From Hyphomicrobiales bacterium (GTDB taxonomy: Bacteria; Pseudomonadota; Alphaproteobacteria; Rhizobiales; Rhizobiaceae): a stretch of 64,000 nt of DNA. Every line of letters starts with the position of its first letter. Within the stretch, counting starts at the first letter, position 1. This document shows, piece by piece, positions 17,759 to 26,885 of the stretch. The DNA lies in the NCBI GenBank assembly GCA_900470195.1, contig UEIJ01000009.1, positions 62,001-126,000 of the forward strand. The letters run 5' to 3'. The notes beneath the pieces were generated by a model, which saw nothing but the letters and a program-made list of their open reading frames with translations, was not told the DNA's origin and searched no databases. Made by a program: the position numbers and the translations under genes.

Positions 17759-19191
17759 AGCGCAACCGCAAGGTCAAGATTCTCGCCACGCTAGGTCCGG
17801 CGTCGGGCGAGGAAGCCGTCATCCGCAAGCTGTTTGAGGCAGGCGCGGATGTGTTCCGCATCAATATGAGTCATGCCGATCATGACCTGATGCGCACCCT
17901 CGTCAAGCGCATCCGCAATGTGGAAAAGGAACTGGGCCGCCCGATCGGCATCCTCGCCGACCTCCAGGGCCCCAAGCTGCGCGTCGGTAAGTTCAAAGAT
18001 GGCAAGGTCGATCTCGTTCCCGGCCAGACCTTCACCCTCGACAATAATGAAGCGCCGGGCGACGAAACCCGCGTCTACCTTCCGCATCCCGAAATTCTTG
18101 AAGCTGTCGAGCCGGGCCATCGCCTGCTGATCGACGACGGAAAGCTGCATCTGGTTGCCGAAGCAAGCGACGGCAAGTCGATCCGCTGCAAGGTGATCTC
18201 CGGAACGCGTATTTCGGATCGCAAGGGCGTCAGCCTTCCGGATACGACGCTTGGCGTCGGCGCGCTCACGGAAAAGGACCGCAAGGACCTCGATGCCGTT
18301 CTGAAGGAAGAGATTGACTGGGTTGCGCTTTCCTTCATCCAGCGTCCCGAAGATCTGGCCGAAGTGCGCAAGGTTTCGCGCGGCAAGGTCGGCCTGATGT
18401 CGAAGATCGAGAAGCCGCAGGCTGTAACGCGTCTTGATGAAATCATCGAGCTTTCCGACGCATTGATGGTCGCGCGCGGCGATCTTGGCGTTGAAATGCC
18501 TCTCGAAAGCGTTCCGGGCATTCAGAAGCAGATCACGCGCAAGGCACGCCGCGCCGGCAAGCCGGTCGTTGTCGCAACGCAGATGCTGGAATCGATGATC
18601 ACGGCTCCTGTCCCGACACGCGCCGAAGTGTCGGACGTTGCAACCGCCGTATTCGAAGGCGCCGATGCGATCATGCTTTCGGCGGAATCAGCCTCGGGCC
18701 AGTATCCGGTTGAAGCCGTCGCCACCATGAACCGCATTGCGGAGCAGGTGGAAAAGGAGCCGACCTATTCGACGATCATCGATGCGCAGCGCGCAGCGCC
18801 GGAGCCGACGGGCGCCGACGCAATCTCGCTTGCTGCACGTCAGATCGCGGAAACGCTGAAGCTTTCAGCCATCGTCACCTATACTGCTTCCGGCACGACC
18901 GGCCTGCGCGCTGCCCGCGAGCGTCCGCGCACGCCGATCATCGCCTTGTCGCCAGTCGTCGATACCGCCCGCAAGCTGTCGCTCGTTTGGGGTCTCCATT
19001 GCGTTGTGACCGCCGATGCGCATGATCTCGAAGACATGGTCAACCACGCCTGCGAAATCGTCTTCCACGAAGAGTTCGGCAAGGCAGGCGACCGTGTCAT
19101 CATCACCGCCGGCGTTCCGTTCGGCACACCGGGTGCGACCAACATGCTGCGCATCGCCTATATAGGACCCGATGGAAAATCGGGGATCTAG
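17755..19191 (+). CDS. pyk: Pyruvate kinase
   Basis: The protein has 478 residues, full length. The N-terminus is KVKILATLGPASG. The active-site region includes VFRINMSHAD, GLMSKIEKPQA (catalytic Lys), LMVARGDLGVEMP (metal and substrate) and ATQMLESMI with PTRAEVSDVA. The C-terminal regulatory domain follows with YTASGTTGLRAARERP. It converts PEP and ADP to pyruvate and ATP. It starts inside the DUF1036 stop codon. A terminator lies about 210 bases downstream. Confidence 0.97.
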   Translation: MKRNRKVKILATLGPASGEEAVIRKLFEAGADVFRINMSHADHDLMRTLVKRIRNVEKELGRPIGILADLQGPKLRVGKFKDGKVDLVPGQTFTLDNNEAPGDETRVYLPHPEILEAVEPGHRLLIDDGKLHLVAEASDGKSIRCKVISGTRISDRKGVSLPDTTLGVGALTEKDRKDLDAVLKEEIDWVALSFIQRPEDLAEVRKVSRGKVGLMSKIEKPQAVTRLDEIIELSDALMVARGDLGVEMPLESVPGIQKQITRKARRAGKPVVVATQMLESMITAPVPTRAEVSDVATAVFEGADAIMLSAESASGQYPVEAVATMNRIAEQVEKEPTYSTIIDAQRAAPEPTGADAISLAARQIAETLKLSAIVTYTASGTTGLRAARERPRTPIIALSPVVDTARKLSLVWGLHCVVTADAHDLEDMVNHACEIVFHEEFGKAGDRVIITAGVPFGTPGATNMLRIAYIGPDGKSGI

Positions 19192-19260
19192 ACTGGCAAT
19201 ATTCCGGCCGTGACGGCCTGCAAATGGCGTTGTTTTGCGCTTCCGGTGCTCATGTAGATT

Positions 19261-19314
19261 TCTTTGACGCATAGTCTGATCCGAAAAGTCTGCAATTTTC
19301 GGGACCATGCGTCA
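19261..19314. repeat. Two-level palindromic repeat after pyk
   Basis: Outer arms TTTGACGCAT (19261-19270) and ATGCGTCAAA (19305-19314) enclose inner arms CCGAAAA (19279-19285) and TTTTCGG (19294-19300). The inner sequence resembles a palindromic element widespread in rhizobial genomes and differs from the family at 14646. It may stabilise the pyk transcript 3' end. Confidence 0.7.
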
Positions 19315-19403
19315 AAGTACATTCCGCTCCGGTTCTCAAACCCCACCATTTTCGACTCGTCACAGCCGGAATCTCATCCAGTCGTGCCAGACGGCATCCA
19401 AAG

Positions 19404-19435
19404 AAACGCGCTCTTTCAGAGCGCGTTTTTCTTTG
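19404..19435 (+). terminator. Rho-independent terminator downstream of pyk
   Basis: AAACGCGCTCT pairs perfectly with AGAGCGCGTTT around TTC, followed by a T-rich run. It lies about 210 bases past the pyk stop, so the pyk message has a long 3' tail or the region holds a separate short RNA. Confidence 0.88.
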
Positions 19436-19467
19436 AGCAGAGATGAATTGGAGGAGGCAGGGACGCT

Positions 19468-20157
19468 CTAAGTCCGCGTGTCCGTCAGTTCGTCGGCCAG
19501 ATCGTTGAAGTTCTTCTGTGCGTCGCGCATCATCGGATAAACGATCAAAGCCTGTTCATAGGCTTTCAGCGCCTGTTCCTTGAGCCCACGCAGGCGCAAG
19601 ATGGCTGCCATACCGGTCAAAGCGCCATAATGGCGAGGTTCCAGCTCCAGCGTACGATTGATGTCGTACATGGCATGGGCATAGTCTTTTTGCAGGAAAT
19701 AGACCGTAGCGCGGCGGTTCCAAGCCTCCGCATATTCCGGGTCGAGTGCAATAGCCTCGTTCAGGAAGTCGATAGCCGAAGGATAGCGCTGCTCCAGCAT
19801 CGCCGTGTTCGCCCATTGCATCAGAAGATCGACCGTGGCGCTGCCCGACTGCGACCAGAGCGTATTGATCTGCGAAGCAATGCGCCGCGCCTTGGCTTCA
19901 TCCGTTGTACGGCGAAGATCGGCAAAGAGCTTGTCGAGACGCTCTTCCGGTGTTTCGGCTGCAGCCGGTGCCGGCTTTTCGGGCGCTGGTTTCTGATCGC
20001 TGTCCGGGCCGGTCTGAACGGGCGTCAGCGGCGCCGTAAGCGGGATTTTATCGGGCGCTGCTTCGGCATAAGCCAAAGGCATCGTGCCCAGTGACGCGAT
20101 CACAGAAAAAGAAATCAGACATGCAAAAACGTTCCGCATGCGCATAGATTTTATCAT
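19468..20157 (-). CDS. Secreted tetratricopeptide-repeat protein
   Basis: The protein has 229 residues. It has a signal peptide (about residues 1-31, ending PLAYAEA), a Pro/Ala/Glu-rich spacer, then three or four TPR units at about 90-215, for example AIDFLNEAIALDPEYAEAWNRRATVYFLQ and the following MYDINRTLELEPRHYGALTG. TPR domains mediate protein contacts; the partner is unknown. It is likely periplasmic. The start could also be the second ATG at 20145. Confidence 0.85.
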   Translation of the reverse strand: MIKSMRMRNVFACLISFSVIASLGTMPLAYAEAAPDKIPLTAPLTPVQTGPDSDQKPAPEKPAPAAAETPEERLDKLFADLRRTTDEAKARRIASQINTLWSQSGSATVDLLMQWANTAMLEQRYPSAIDFLNEAIALDPEYAEAWNRRATVYFLQKDYAHAMYDINRTLELEPRHYGALTGMAAILRLRGLKEQALKAYEQALIVYPMMRDAQKNFNDLADELTDTRT

Positions 20158-20194
20158 GCGCAGCGAAACGTCAAATGCAAAATCAGAAATAAGA

Positions 20195-20320
20195 TTAGCC
20201 CTGACGAGCCTTGTAGCGCGGGGCAGTCTTATTGATGATGTATACGCGGCCCTTGCGGCGGACCAGCTGGCAGTCGCGATGACGGGCCTTAAGCGCTTTA
20301 AGCGAGTTCTTGATCTTCAT
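20195..20320 (-). CDS. rpmJ: 50S ribosomal protein L36
   Basis: The protein has 41 residues, read directly from the minus strand: it begins [20 protein letters not shown] and ends [10 protein letters not shown]. The [11 protein letters not shown] core and the C-terminal PRYKARQG are those of L36. Only one cysteine (C17) remains, so it is the zinc-independent (C-minus) form. It is a component of the large ribosomal subunit. It stands alone between the TPR gene and purK. Confidence 0.97.
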   Translation of the reverse strand: MKIKNSLKALKARHRDCQLVRRKGRVYIINKTAPRYKARQG

Positions 20321-20555
20321 GTCAATCACCGGTCTTGTTGGCCCGTTGACGTGCAGATGCCGCGGGGCTTCATAAAAACAGGCGCCCGAGGCGCCAATTG
20401 GTTACAGGCACTGTTAGATGCCCGAAGGGTTGGCCGAAATACACAAGGTTTCAGGCAAATGTCAACTCCTGAGCGGCAGATTCAGGGCACCAGAGCTGAA
20501 ATTCTTGGCGGGTGGTAAAAGATTCATCGGGAATCGGCAGGATTCCCGATGAACA

Positions 20556-21644
20556 TCATTTCTTGCGAGGCTGGATGCGCGTCACATGCCCCATCTTGCG
20601 GCCCGGACGTGCTTCCTTTTTGCCGTAAAGATGCAGCACGGCGTTCTCTTCAGAGAGAATCGCCGGCACCTTTTCGACGTCATTGCCGATAAGATTTTCC
20701 ATCACGCAATCGGAATGGCGGTCGGTGTTGCCCAAGGGCAATCCGGCAACGGCGCGAATGTGCTGTTCAAACTGCGAAATGGCACAGGCCGCTTCCGTCC
20801 AGTGGCCGGAGTTATGGACACGCGGGGCAAACTCATTTGCCAGCAGTGTACCGTCCTTCAGGACGAAGAATTCGAGCCCGAGCACGCCGACATAATCAAG
20901 CGCATTCAAAAGCTTTGTAGCGGCTTTGTGGGCAGCTTCCGCGGTGCTTTCGGAAATGACAGCCGGTACCGTCGAGGTGGCAAGGATTCCGTCCTTGTGT
21001 ACGTTTTCGGCGATATCGAAGATAGCGATGTTGCCGTTGCGATCACGCGCTGCGATCACCGAGACTTCCCGCTCGAAATCGACGAAGCCTTCGAGGATGG
21101 CCGGCGCGCGATTGATTGCAAGAATCGCCTTGTGGGCTTCGCTCTCGTCGAGGGATGTCAGGCGGACCTGTCCCTTGCCATCATAGCCCAGACGCCGCGT
21201 CTTGAGGATGCCGCGCTCTCCAAGGGCTCCCAGAGCCGCGATCAGGGTTTCCTCATCATCCACGAGGCGCCAGGGAGCCGTTTCGATATCACTTTCGTTG
21301 AGGAACTGTTTTTCCGTGAAGCGATCCTGCGAGACTTCAAGCGCTGCCGGCGGTGGCAAGACCAGAGCCGTTTCGGCCAGCCTGTCGGCGGCGCTCACCG
21401 GCACGTTCTCGAATTCGTAGGTAATGACATCGGACGCTGCTGCAAGTTCCGCAAGCGCCTTCGGATCGTCATAGGCGGCGATGATCTGACGGTTGGCGAC
21501 CTGTGCCGCCGGGCAATCGGCCTGTGGTTCCAGGATTACGGTTTCAAAGCCGAGACGCGCTGCGGCCATGGCAAGCATCCGTCCGAGTTGGCCGCCGCCG
21601 ATAATGCCGATGGTTGCACCGGGCTTCAGTCCGGAATTGTTCAT
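20556..21644 (-). CDS. purK: 5-(carboxyamino)imidazole ribonucleotide synthase PurK
   Basis: The protein has 362 residues. The N-terminal GIIGGGQLGRMLAMAA motif (about 13-28) and the ATP-grasp domain (GYDGKGQVRL, EGFVDFEREVSVIAARD, EFAPRVHNSGHWT) identify PurK, which uses ATP and bicarbonate to carboxylate AIR. The ATG at 21644 lies one base after the purE stop; longer frames upstream would run into purE and are rejected. It works with PurE in purine synthesis. Confidence 0.96.
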   Translation of the reverse strand: MNNSGLKPGATIGIIGGGQLGRMLAMAAARLGFETVILEPQADCPAAQVANRQIIAAYDDPKALAELAAASDVITYEFENVPVSAADRLAETALVLPPPAALEVSQDRFTEKQFLNESDIETAPWRLVDDEETLIAALGALGERGILKTRRLGYDGKGQVRLTSLDESEAHKAILAINRAPAILEGFVDFEREVSVIAARDRNGNIAIFDIAENVHKDGILATSTVPAVISESTAEAAHKAATKLLNALDYVGVLGLEFFVLKDGTLLANEFAPRVHNSGHWTEAACAISQFEQHIRAVAGLPLGNTDRHSDCVMENLIGNDVEKVPAILSEENAVLHLYGKKEARPGRKMGHVTRIQPRKK

Positions 21645-21645
21645 A

Positions 21646-22140
21646 TCAGGCCTCGTTCGAAGGGCGTTCCGCCACGCTTTCCGTCTGCGCCGTGCGCCAA
21701 TCATCGAGGCGGGCTGCGAGTGCGTCGTCATAAAGCGCCAAAACGGCTGCGGCGAGCAGTGCGGCATTGACCGCACCGGCGCGGCCGATGGCCAGCGTGC
21801 CGACAGGAATACCGGCTGGCATCTGCACGATGGAAAGAAGCGAATCCTGACCCGAAAGCGCCTTGGATTGAACCGGGACGCCGAAGACAGGCAGAGACGT
21901 CATGGCTGCTGTCATGCCCGGCAGGTGAGCCGCGCCGCCAGCGCCCGCGATGACGACCTTGAAGCCTTCCGCCTTGGCCCCCTTGGCAAAGGCAACGAGC
22001 CGATCAGGGGTGCGATGCGCGGAAACAATCCGGGCATCGAAGGAAATGCCGAGTGCTTCGAGTGTGTCCGCTGCATGGCGCATGGTTTCCCAGTCGGACT
22101 GGCTTCCCATGATGATGGCGACATCGGCAGTAACGCTCAT
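21646..22140 (-). CDS. purE: 5-(carboxyamino)imidazole ribonucleotide mutase PurE
   Basis: The protein has 164 residues, the size of class I PurE. It has the active-site [12 protein letters not shown] (about 10-21), [15 protein letters not shown] and [16 protein letters not shown]. It moves the carboxylate of N5-CAIR to give CAIR. AGGAAG lies upstream of the ATG at 22140; a frame extension to 22221 is not needed. It is the first gene of purEK. Confidence 0.97.
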   Translation of the reverse strand: MSVTADVAIIMGSQSDWETMRHAADTLEALGISFDARIVSAHRTPDRLVAFAKGAKAEGFKVVIAGAGGAAHLPGMTAAMTSLPVFGVPVQSKALSGQDSLLSIVQMPAGIPVGTLAIGRAGAVNAALLAAAVLALYDDALAARLDDWRTAQTESVAERPSNEA

Positions 22141-22187
22141 TGATCTTCCTGCTCCGCTTCTTTCGTACATGTCTAGGGTGATGTTAA

Positions 22188-22216
22188 AATGAGAGAGCCG
22201 GGCAAACCCCGGCTCT
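22188..22216 (-). terminator. Terminator after the minus-strand DUF465 gene
   Basis: On the minus strand AGAGCCGGG and CCCGGCTCT pair around GTTTG, followed by CTCATTTTAAC. It lies between the DUF465 stop and purE. The T run is short. Confidence 0.7.
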
Positions 22217-22237
22217 GTCATGGATCGCTATGGATAT

Positions 22238-22441
22238 TCAGGCGATGATGTCGGGGATGACCCGATCTTCCATCTCCTGCAACTTGTCCTTGATTGCGAG
22301 CTTTTTCTTCTTCATGCGCTGGACGCGCAATTGGTCGCAGCCAACCGCTATCATGGCGTTTATGGCAGCATCAAAATCCGCGTGTTCCTGTTTCAGTCGT
22401 GCGACGGCCAACCTGATTTCGGCCTGTTCCTGATCGGACAT
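22238..22441 (-). CDS. DUF465/YdcH-family small protein
   Basis: The protein has 67 residues from the ATG at 22441. It is a predicted antiparallel helical hairpin with the family features VARLKQEHADFDAAI and RVQRMKKKKLAIKDKLQEME. The family is widespread in proteobacteria and its function is unknown. A paralogue lies head-to-head at 22788-22970. A frame extension to 22483 adds 14 residues without family support. Confidence 0.88.
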   Translation of the reverse strand: MSDQEQAEIRLAVARLKQEHADFDAAINAMIAVGCDQLRVQRMKKKKLAIKDKLQEMEDRVIPDIIA

Positions 22442-22787
22442 GCGGTGCCCCGTTCTGTTGAATAGTTTTACGGGCCGCGCCAAACCATAAAAAGGTGCGG
22501 CGTCAGCCCGTTTCCGGCGAAGCCCTTATCACATTTTTCGCGTCAGGAAAATGCTACCACGACAAAATCGACTTTGCATCAAACTCATGCCAAACTGTCA
22601 TGGTTCTGTCATGGACGCGGCTGTCGACGGCGACAAACAATACCGCATCCTTGGCAGCCGGGACTGCGTGTTTGGCCCGGAAATACAGGAGGTGTGCCGG
22701 GCGCTCATGCAGGTTGAATGGCGGGATAGCGGGCAAACGAGTTCCACGTTGTTCCGTAAATCAGGGAAATCAACCAAAGGAGATCTG
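22442..22787. other. Divergent intergenic region between two DUF465 paralogues, 346 bp
   Basis: The region must hold promoters for both genes but none matches consensus well. The plus-strand frame is open from 22551 into the downstream DUF465 gene, but the extra 79 residues lack family resemblance, so they are left out. No RNA gene or clear hairpin with a T run was seen. Confidence 0.4.
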
Positions 22788-22970
22788 ATGATGGCTATCG
22801 AGTCCCATCTTGCCACGCTCGAAAAGAAGCACGGCGCTCTGGAACAGGAAATTTCCGAAGCCCTAGCGTCACCGGCAATGGACGACCTGCACGTTGCATC
22901 TCTCAAGCGCAAGAAGCTCATGCTCAAGGACCAGATCGAAAAACTGAGATCCCAGGTAACACGTCACTGA
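22788..22970 (+). CDS. DUF465/YdcH-family small protein (second copy)
   Basis: The protein has 60 residues beginning MMAIESHLATLEKKHGALE and carrying the family segment VASLKRKKLMLKDQIEKL. AAAGGAGA lies four bases before the ATG at 22788, which fixes the start. It is a paralogue of the divergent gene at 22238-22441. Its function is unknown. Confidence 0.87.
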   Translation: MMAIESHLATLEKKHGALEQEISEALASPAMDDLHVASLKRKKLMLKDQIEKLRSQVTRH

Positions 22971-23226
22971 AAAGGAAAACCGCGCTTTGATCGCGGTTCG
23001 GTAAGGCGCCTCCAGCCATCGAGATAGAGACAGACCGGCTCTGACGAGCCGCAGGTTTCTTATTGAGGTGTCCCGCAAACTCTACTGCTGGCAGGGACCC
23101 TCAATCTACGGGGTGAAGACGCCGGATTGCAGTCTTGGCGGCTGTGTCACAGCCGCCGAACATATTGTTGTAATTATTTAAAATCGATTGTTCATAGCGT
23201 CTTTTTACGAGCAGATTACGAGCAGA

Positions 23227-24465
23227 TCAGCTTTCCATTTCAGCTCTCGGGTCAAGGTTCAGCGCTTCCGGCGTGGCGCCGCGTTCTGACGGCATGCTCA
23301 TGAACTGGTCCTTGTCCTCCTTCGGAACCGAAGCGCGCCTGCGGGAACGGAACAGCGCGTAGCCAGTAATGGAAATATGCGCGAGCATGGTGATGGCGAA
23401 GAGGCCCGACGGCCAGAAAATATCCATGGCCGCCGCCGCCAAAAGCGGCCCGAGCATTGTGCCGAAACCGTACAGCAGCAAAAGTCCGCTCGATACTTTC
23501 ACAAAGCTTTCCGATGTCGCGTGATCGTTCGCATGGGCGACCGCAACAGGATAGAGCGCATAGGCGAGTGCGCCGTAGCAGCCGGTCATGGCGATAATGA
23601 CGGGGCCGCTGGAAGGCGCGACGAGGAAGGCGATGAGACCAACCAGAGCCGCCAGTGCCGCCACGCTTGCCAGCACGAAACGCCGGTCGACCAGATCGGA
23701 AATGCGGCCGATAGGAATCTGCATCAAGGCACCGGCTGCGATGGTTACGCTGACCATCAAGGCGATTTCGGTGGTGGAAATGCCGGATTTCGCGCCGAAA
23801 ACGGCTCCAAGCGTACCCCAGGCTCCATTGGCGATGCCGATCAGGATGCAGCCGACAAAGGCGGCGGGCGAGTTATTATAGAGCGCCTTGAGATCAAGTT
23901 GCACTTCCGTCAGCGGCTTGGGGCTGACAGCCGTGGAAATCGCGGTCGGGATTAGGGCCAGACAGAAGAAGATGCCGCTTATCATGAACAGATGATCGGA
24001 GCGCACATCGCCTGCAGCCACCAGCATCTGCCCGGACATGGTGGCTCCGTAGTTGACCATCATGTACATGCCGAAAATCTTGCCGCGCGATTCGTTGGTT
24101 GCACGCTCATTCAGCCAGCTTTCGATGACCATGAAGGCGCCGGCCATGGAAAAGCCGGTGAAGGCGCGCAGGATCACCCAGATCGTTGCATCGACGAAGA
24201 CACCGGAAAGCAGGGCAATGATCGCAGCCGATGCGGCAAAACAGCCGAATGCCCGTACATGGCCGACGCGGCGCACCAGGCGCGGCGCGAATAGGCAACC
24301 GGCAACGAAACCGCCGGCCCAGGTTGTTCCGAGCATACCGAGCGATGCGACCGAAAAACCTTCCGCGCCGCCACGCAGTGGTAGCAGAAGACCATGAAGT
24401 CCCGAAGCGATGAGGAGGAAGGCAGTGCCGCAGAGGAGGGCCAGAACCTGAATGTAAATGCGCAA
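23227..24465 (-). CDS. MFS transporter
   Basis: The protein has 412 residues and twelve predicted membrane helices. The helix 2-3 loop FAPRLVRRVGHVRAFG matches the MFS signature position, and the repeat in the second half reads GRISDLVDRRF. It resembles YcaD/CynX-like drug or metabolite exporters, but the substrate cannot be told. The C-terminal 40 residues are a charged cytoplasmic tail. It is monocistronic. Confidence 0.9.
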   Translation of the reverse strand: MRIYIQVLALLCGTAFLLIASGLHGLLLPLRGGAEGFSVASLGMLGTTWAGGFVAGCLFAPRLVRRVGHVRAFGCFAASAAIIALLSGVFVDATIWVILRAFTGFSMAGAFMVIESWLNERATNESRGKIFGMYMMVNYGATMSGQMLVAAGDVRSDHLFMISGIFFCLALIPTAISTAVSPKPLTEVQLDLKALYNNSPAAFVGCILIGIANGAWGTLGAVFGAKSGISTTEIALMVSVTIAAGALMQIPIGRISDLVDRRFVLASVAALAALVGLIAFLVAPSSGPVIIAMTGCYGALAYALYPVAVAHANDHATSESFVKVSSGLLLLYGFGTMLGPLLAAAAMDIFWPSGLFAITMLAHISITGYALFRSRRRASVPKEDKDQFMSMPSERGATPEALNLDPRAEMES

Positions 24466-24551
24466 AATTCTATTCCCGCAATTTGAAGCTGGGCGGTCAA
24501 TGCAGCTGAGCGCCCCTTGCGATCAGTGACTATGTTCCTAAACGTTTCATT

Positions 24552-24592
24552 CGGAAATGGTTCCGGAGACTTTGCTCCGGCAACCATTTCCG
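24552..24592. repeat. Long near-perfect palindrome between DUF1192 and MFS genes
   Basis: CGGAAATGGTTCCGGAG pairs with CTCCGG and AACCATTTCCG around ACTTTG, with one bulged C, giving 17 paired bases. It lies just past the DUF1192 stop on the minus strand. No T run follows, so it is more likely a repeat element or an RNA 3'-end stabiliser than a classic terminator. Confidence 0.7.
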
Positions 24593-24607
24593 CTGGAGAA
24601 ATCTTCG

Positions 24608-24799
24608 CTATCGAAACAATGCTTCTGCCGCTGCACGGCTGTCGCCCTTCTTCAGGCGTGCTGCCTTCAATCGCTCTATTTCGGATTGCAGCAGGGCAAT
24701 ATGCTGGTCGATCTCCGTGACCGAAAGCAGCGACAGTTCCTCCTCGCTTAGCACCACGCTGTTGCGGGGCTTTGGCACCTCATCATCGAAACCGCTCAT
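24608..24799 (-). CDS. DUF1192 small protein
   Basis: The protein has 63 residues with the family core LSEEELSLLSVTEIDQHIALLQSEIERLK (about 17-45), ending in a short helix. The alphaproteobacterial family has no known function; the core looks like a short coiled coil. A GGAGGAC-type ribosome site precedes the ATG. Confidence 0.88.
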   Translation of the reverse strand: MSGFDDEVPKPRNSVVLSEEELSLLSVTEIDQHIALLQSEIERLKAARLKKGDSRAAAEALFR

Positions 24800-24988
24800 A
24801 GCCGTCCTCCGTGGTCAATGATGGCTCAGAAAAGATTTAACACCTTGAATCGTCGCATATATATTTGGGAAAATCGATGACGATTTCCCTAACGCGATGT
24901 CTTGCATCCGTCATGCGGCATTTGTGCGACGATGCTGACCGGCAACTGCCCATAGCGTAGGGCACGAAATCTGAATGGAGTTTTGAAC

Positions 24989-25993
24989 ATGATGGCCGAC
25001 CTGCCTTCCCAGATGACCGCTATCGAAATCTCCGAACCGGGCGGACCCCATATGCTTCGCCCTGTTCAGCGCTCGGTGCCGGAACCGAGGGAAAATGAAG
25101 TTCTGGTGCGGGTTCGTTCCGCCGGGGTCAACCGACCGGATGTTTTGCAGCGGCTGGGACAATATGCACCGCCGCCCGGCGCGTCGGATATTCCGGGGCT
25201 GGAGATTGCCGGTGATATCGTTGCCCTCGGCAGCGGGGTGAAGCGTTACAAGATCGGCGATCAGGTCGTCGCATTGCTGGCCGGCGGTGGTTACGCCGAA
25301 TATGCGGTTGTGCATGAAACCAATGCGCTGCCCCTGCCTTCCGGCTATGGCTATATCGAAGCGGCGGCGATCCCGGAGACGTTCTTCACTGTCTGGCACA
25401 ATGTGTTCGAACGCGGCGGGTTGAAGAAGGGGGAGACGTTTCTGGTTCACGGCGGCTCATCCGGCATCGGCACGACAGCCATCCAGCTCGCCAAGGCGTT
25501 CGGAGCGACTGTCATCGCGACTGCAGGCTCGAAGGAAAAGTGCGACGCCTGCCTGAAACTGGGGGCAGATCGCGCCGTCAATTATCGGGAAGAAAATTTT
25601 GTCGAGGTCGTCAACGAAGTGACGGGAGGCAGAGGTGCCGATGTGATTCTCGACATGGTCGGCGGTGATTATGTCGATCGCAATTACAAGGCTGCGGCCG
25701 AGGATGGCCGCATCGTGCAGATCGCCTTTCTCAATGGTGCGAAATCCACGGCCAATTTTGCGCTGCTGATGACCAAGCGCCTGACCCATACTGGCTCCAC
25801 GCTGCGTTCAAGACCGGTCGATTTCAAGGCCGGCATCGCGCGGGAACTGGAGGCAAAGGTCTGGCCGCTTCTGGCGCAGCGCCGCGTTGCGCCGGTGATG
25901 GACATGATCTTTTCGCTGAAAGACGCCTGGCGCGCGCATGAGCGCATGGAGGAGGGCAGGCATATCGGCAAGATCGTACTCGATATCGCCTAG
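24989..25993 (+). CDS. NAD(P)H:quinone oxidoreductase, zinc-independent MDR family
   Basis: The protein has 334 residues. It is a medium-chain dehydrogenase/reductase fold with an N-terminal GroES-like part (VRVRSAGVNRPDVLQR) and a Rossmann fold with FLVHGGSSGIGTTAIQLA (about 152-169). It lacks the zinc ligands of alcohol dehydrogenases, matching QOR/PIG3-type quinone reductases. GGAG is eight bases before the ATG at 24989; a second ATG follows directly. It is divergent from DUF1192. Confidence 0.9.
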   Translation: MMADLPSQMTAIEISEPGGPHMLRPVQRSVPEPRENEVLVRVRSAGVNRPDVLQRLGQYAPPPGASDIPGLEIAGDIVALGSGVKRYKIGDQVVALLAGGGYAEYAVVHETNALPLPSGYGYIEAAAIPETFFTVWHNVFERGGLKKGETFLVHGGSSGIGTTAIQLAKAFGATVIATAGSKEKCDACLKLGADRAVNYREENFVEVVNEVTGGRGADVILDMVGGDYVDRNYKAAAEDGRIVQIAFLNGAKSTANFALLMTKRLTHTGSTLRSRPVDFKAGIARELEAKVWPLLAQRRVAPVMDMIFSLKDAWRAHERMEEGRHIGKIVLDIA

Positions 25994-26113
25994 GCACAGA
26001 CCCATTCTTGCTCTGGCGACAAAAAAACTATATATAGGCCGTGATTTCCCGGAAATTGTGGTTTTGCCCACGTCCCGCGCCACCGGAGCGGACGAACAGA
26101 AGGATTATATCTA

Positions 26114-26803
26114 ATGGCCACCCAGCTTCTTATGCCGAAGGCAACGGCCGTTTGGCTTGTCGATAACACGGCCCTGTCCTTTGACCAGATTGCCGCTTTC
26201 TGCAAGCTGCACCCGCTGGAAGTGAAGGCTATTGCCGACGGTGAAGCTTCGCAGGGTATCAAGGGTCTGGACCCGGTCATCACTGGCCAGATTTCGCGTG
26301 AAGAAATCGCGAAGGGCGAAAAAGACCCCTATTATCGCCTGAAGCTTTCCGAGCCCAAGGTTCGCGTTCCTGAAGCCAAGCGCAAGGGACCACGCTACAC
26401 GCCGCTTTCCAAGCGTCAGGACCGCCCGAATGCGATTCTCTGGCTGGTTCGCAATCATCCTGAACTGAAGGATGCGCAGATTTCCCGCCTGATCGGCACG
26501 ACCAAGTCGACTATCGAGCAGATTCGCAATCGCACGCACTGGAACTCGGCAAATCTGACGGCGATGGACCCGGTTACGCTCGGTCTCTGCTCGCAGATCG
26601 ATCTCGACATCGAAGTCGAACGCGCTTCGCGCAATCGCCCGGCCACGCCGGAAACGGACAGCACCTTGCTGCCAGCTTCCGCGACCGAGAATTATGACTA
26701 TCGTGACGAGCAGCCGGCGGAAGACGAACTCGATGCGGACAAGGTTTTCGCCAAGCTCTCCTCGCTCAAGAGCTCGACCCCGGACGAAGACGAAGAAGAA
26801 TAG
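26114..26803 (+). CDS. trcR: Cell cycle transcriptional regulator TrcR (DUF1013)
   Basis: The protein has 229 residues. The family signature is TAVWLVDNTALSFDQIAAFC at about 11-30, then IKGLDPVITGQISREEI and a helix-turn-helix-like RPNAILWLVRNHPELKDAQISRLIGTT (about 107-133). DUF1013 proteins were named TrcR after work linking them to the alphaproteobacterial cell cycle network. The C-terminus is acidic. It is monocistronic with a strong terminator. Confidence 0.9.
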   Translation: MATQLLMPKATAVWLVDNTALSFDQIAAFCKLHPLEVKAIADGEASQGIKGLDPVITGQISREEIAKGEKDPYYRLKLSEPKVRVPEAKRKGPRYTPLSKRQDRPNAILWLVRNHPELKDAQISRLIGTTKSTIEQIRNRTHWNSANLTAMDPVTLGLCSQIDLDIEVERASRNRPATPETDSTLLPASATENYDYRDEQPAEDELDADKVFAKLSSLKSSTPDEDEEE

Positions 26804-26834
26804 TCTGGACGAGAAATCGCTTTATCGAAATGCC

Positions 26835-26870
26835 AAAAAGCCCGGCTTTAGCAGTCGGGCTTTTTCTTTT
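26835..26870 (+). terminator. Rho-independent terminator of trcR
   Basis: AAAAAGCCCG and CGGGCTTTTT pair around an 11-base loop, with a T-rich tail. The inverted A run means it may also stop the convergent WYL-regulator transcript. Confidence 0.88.
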
Positions 26871-26885
26871 CGTCTTGGGAGGTAC

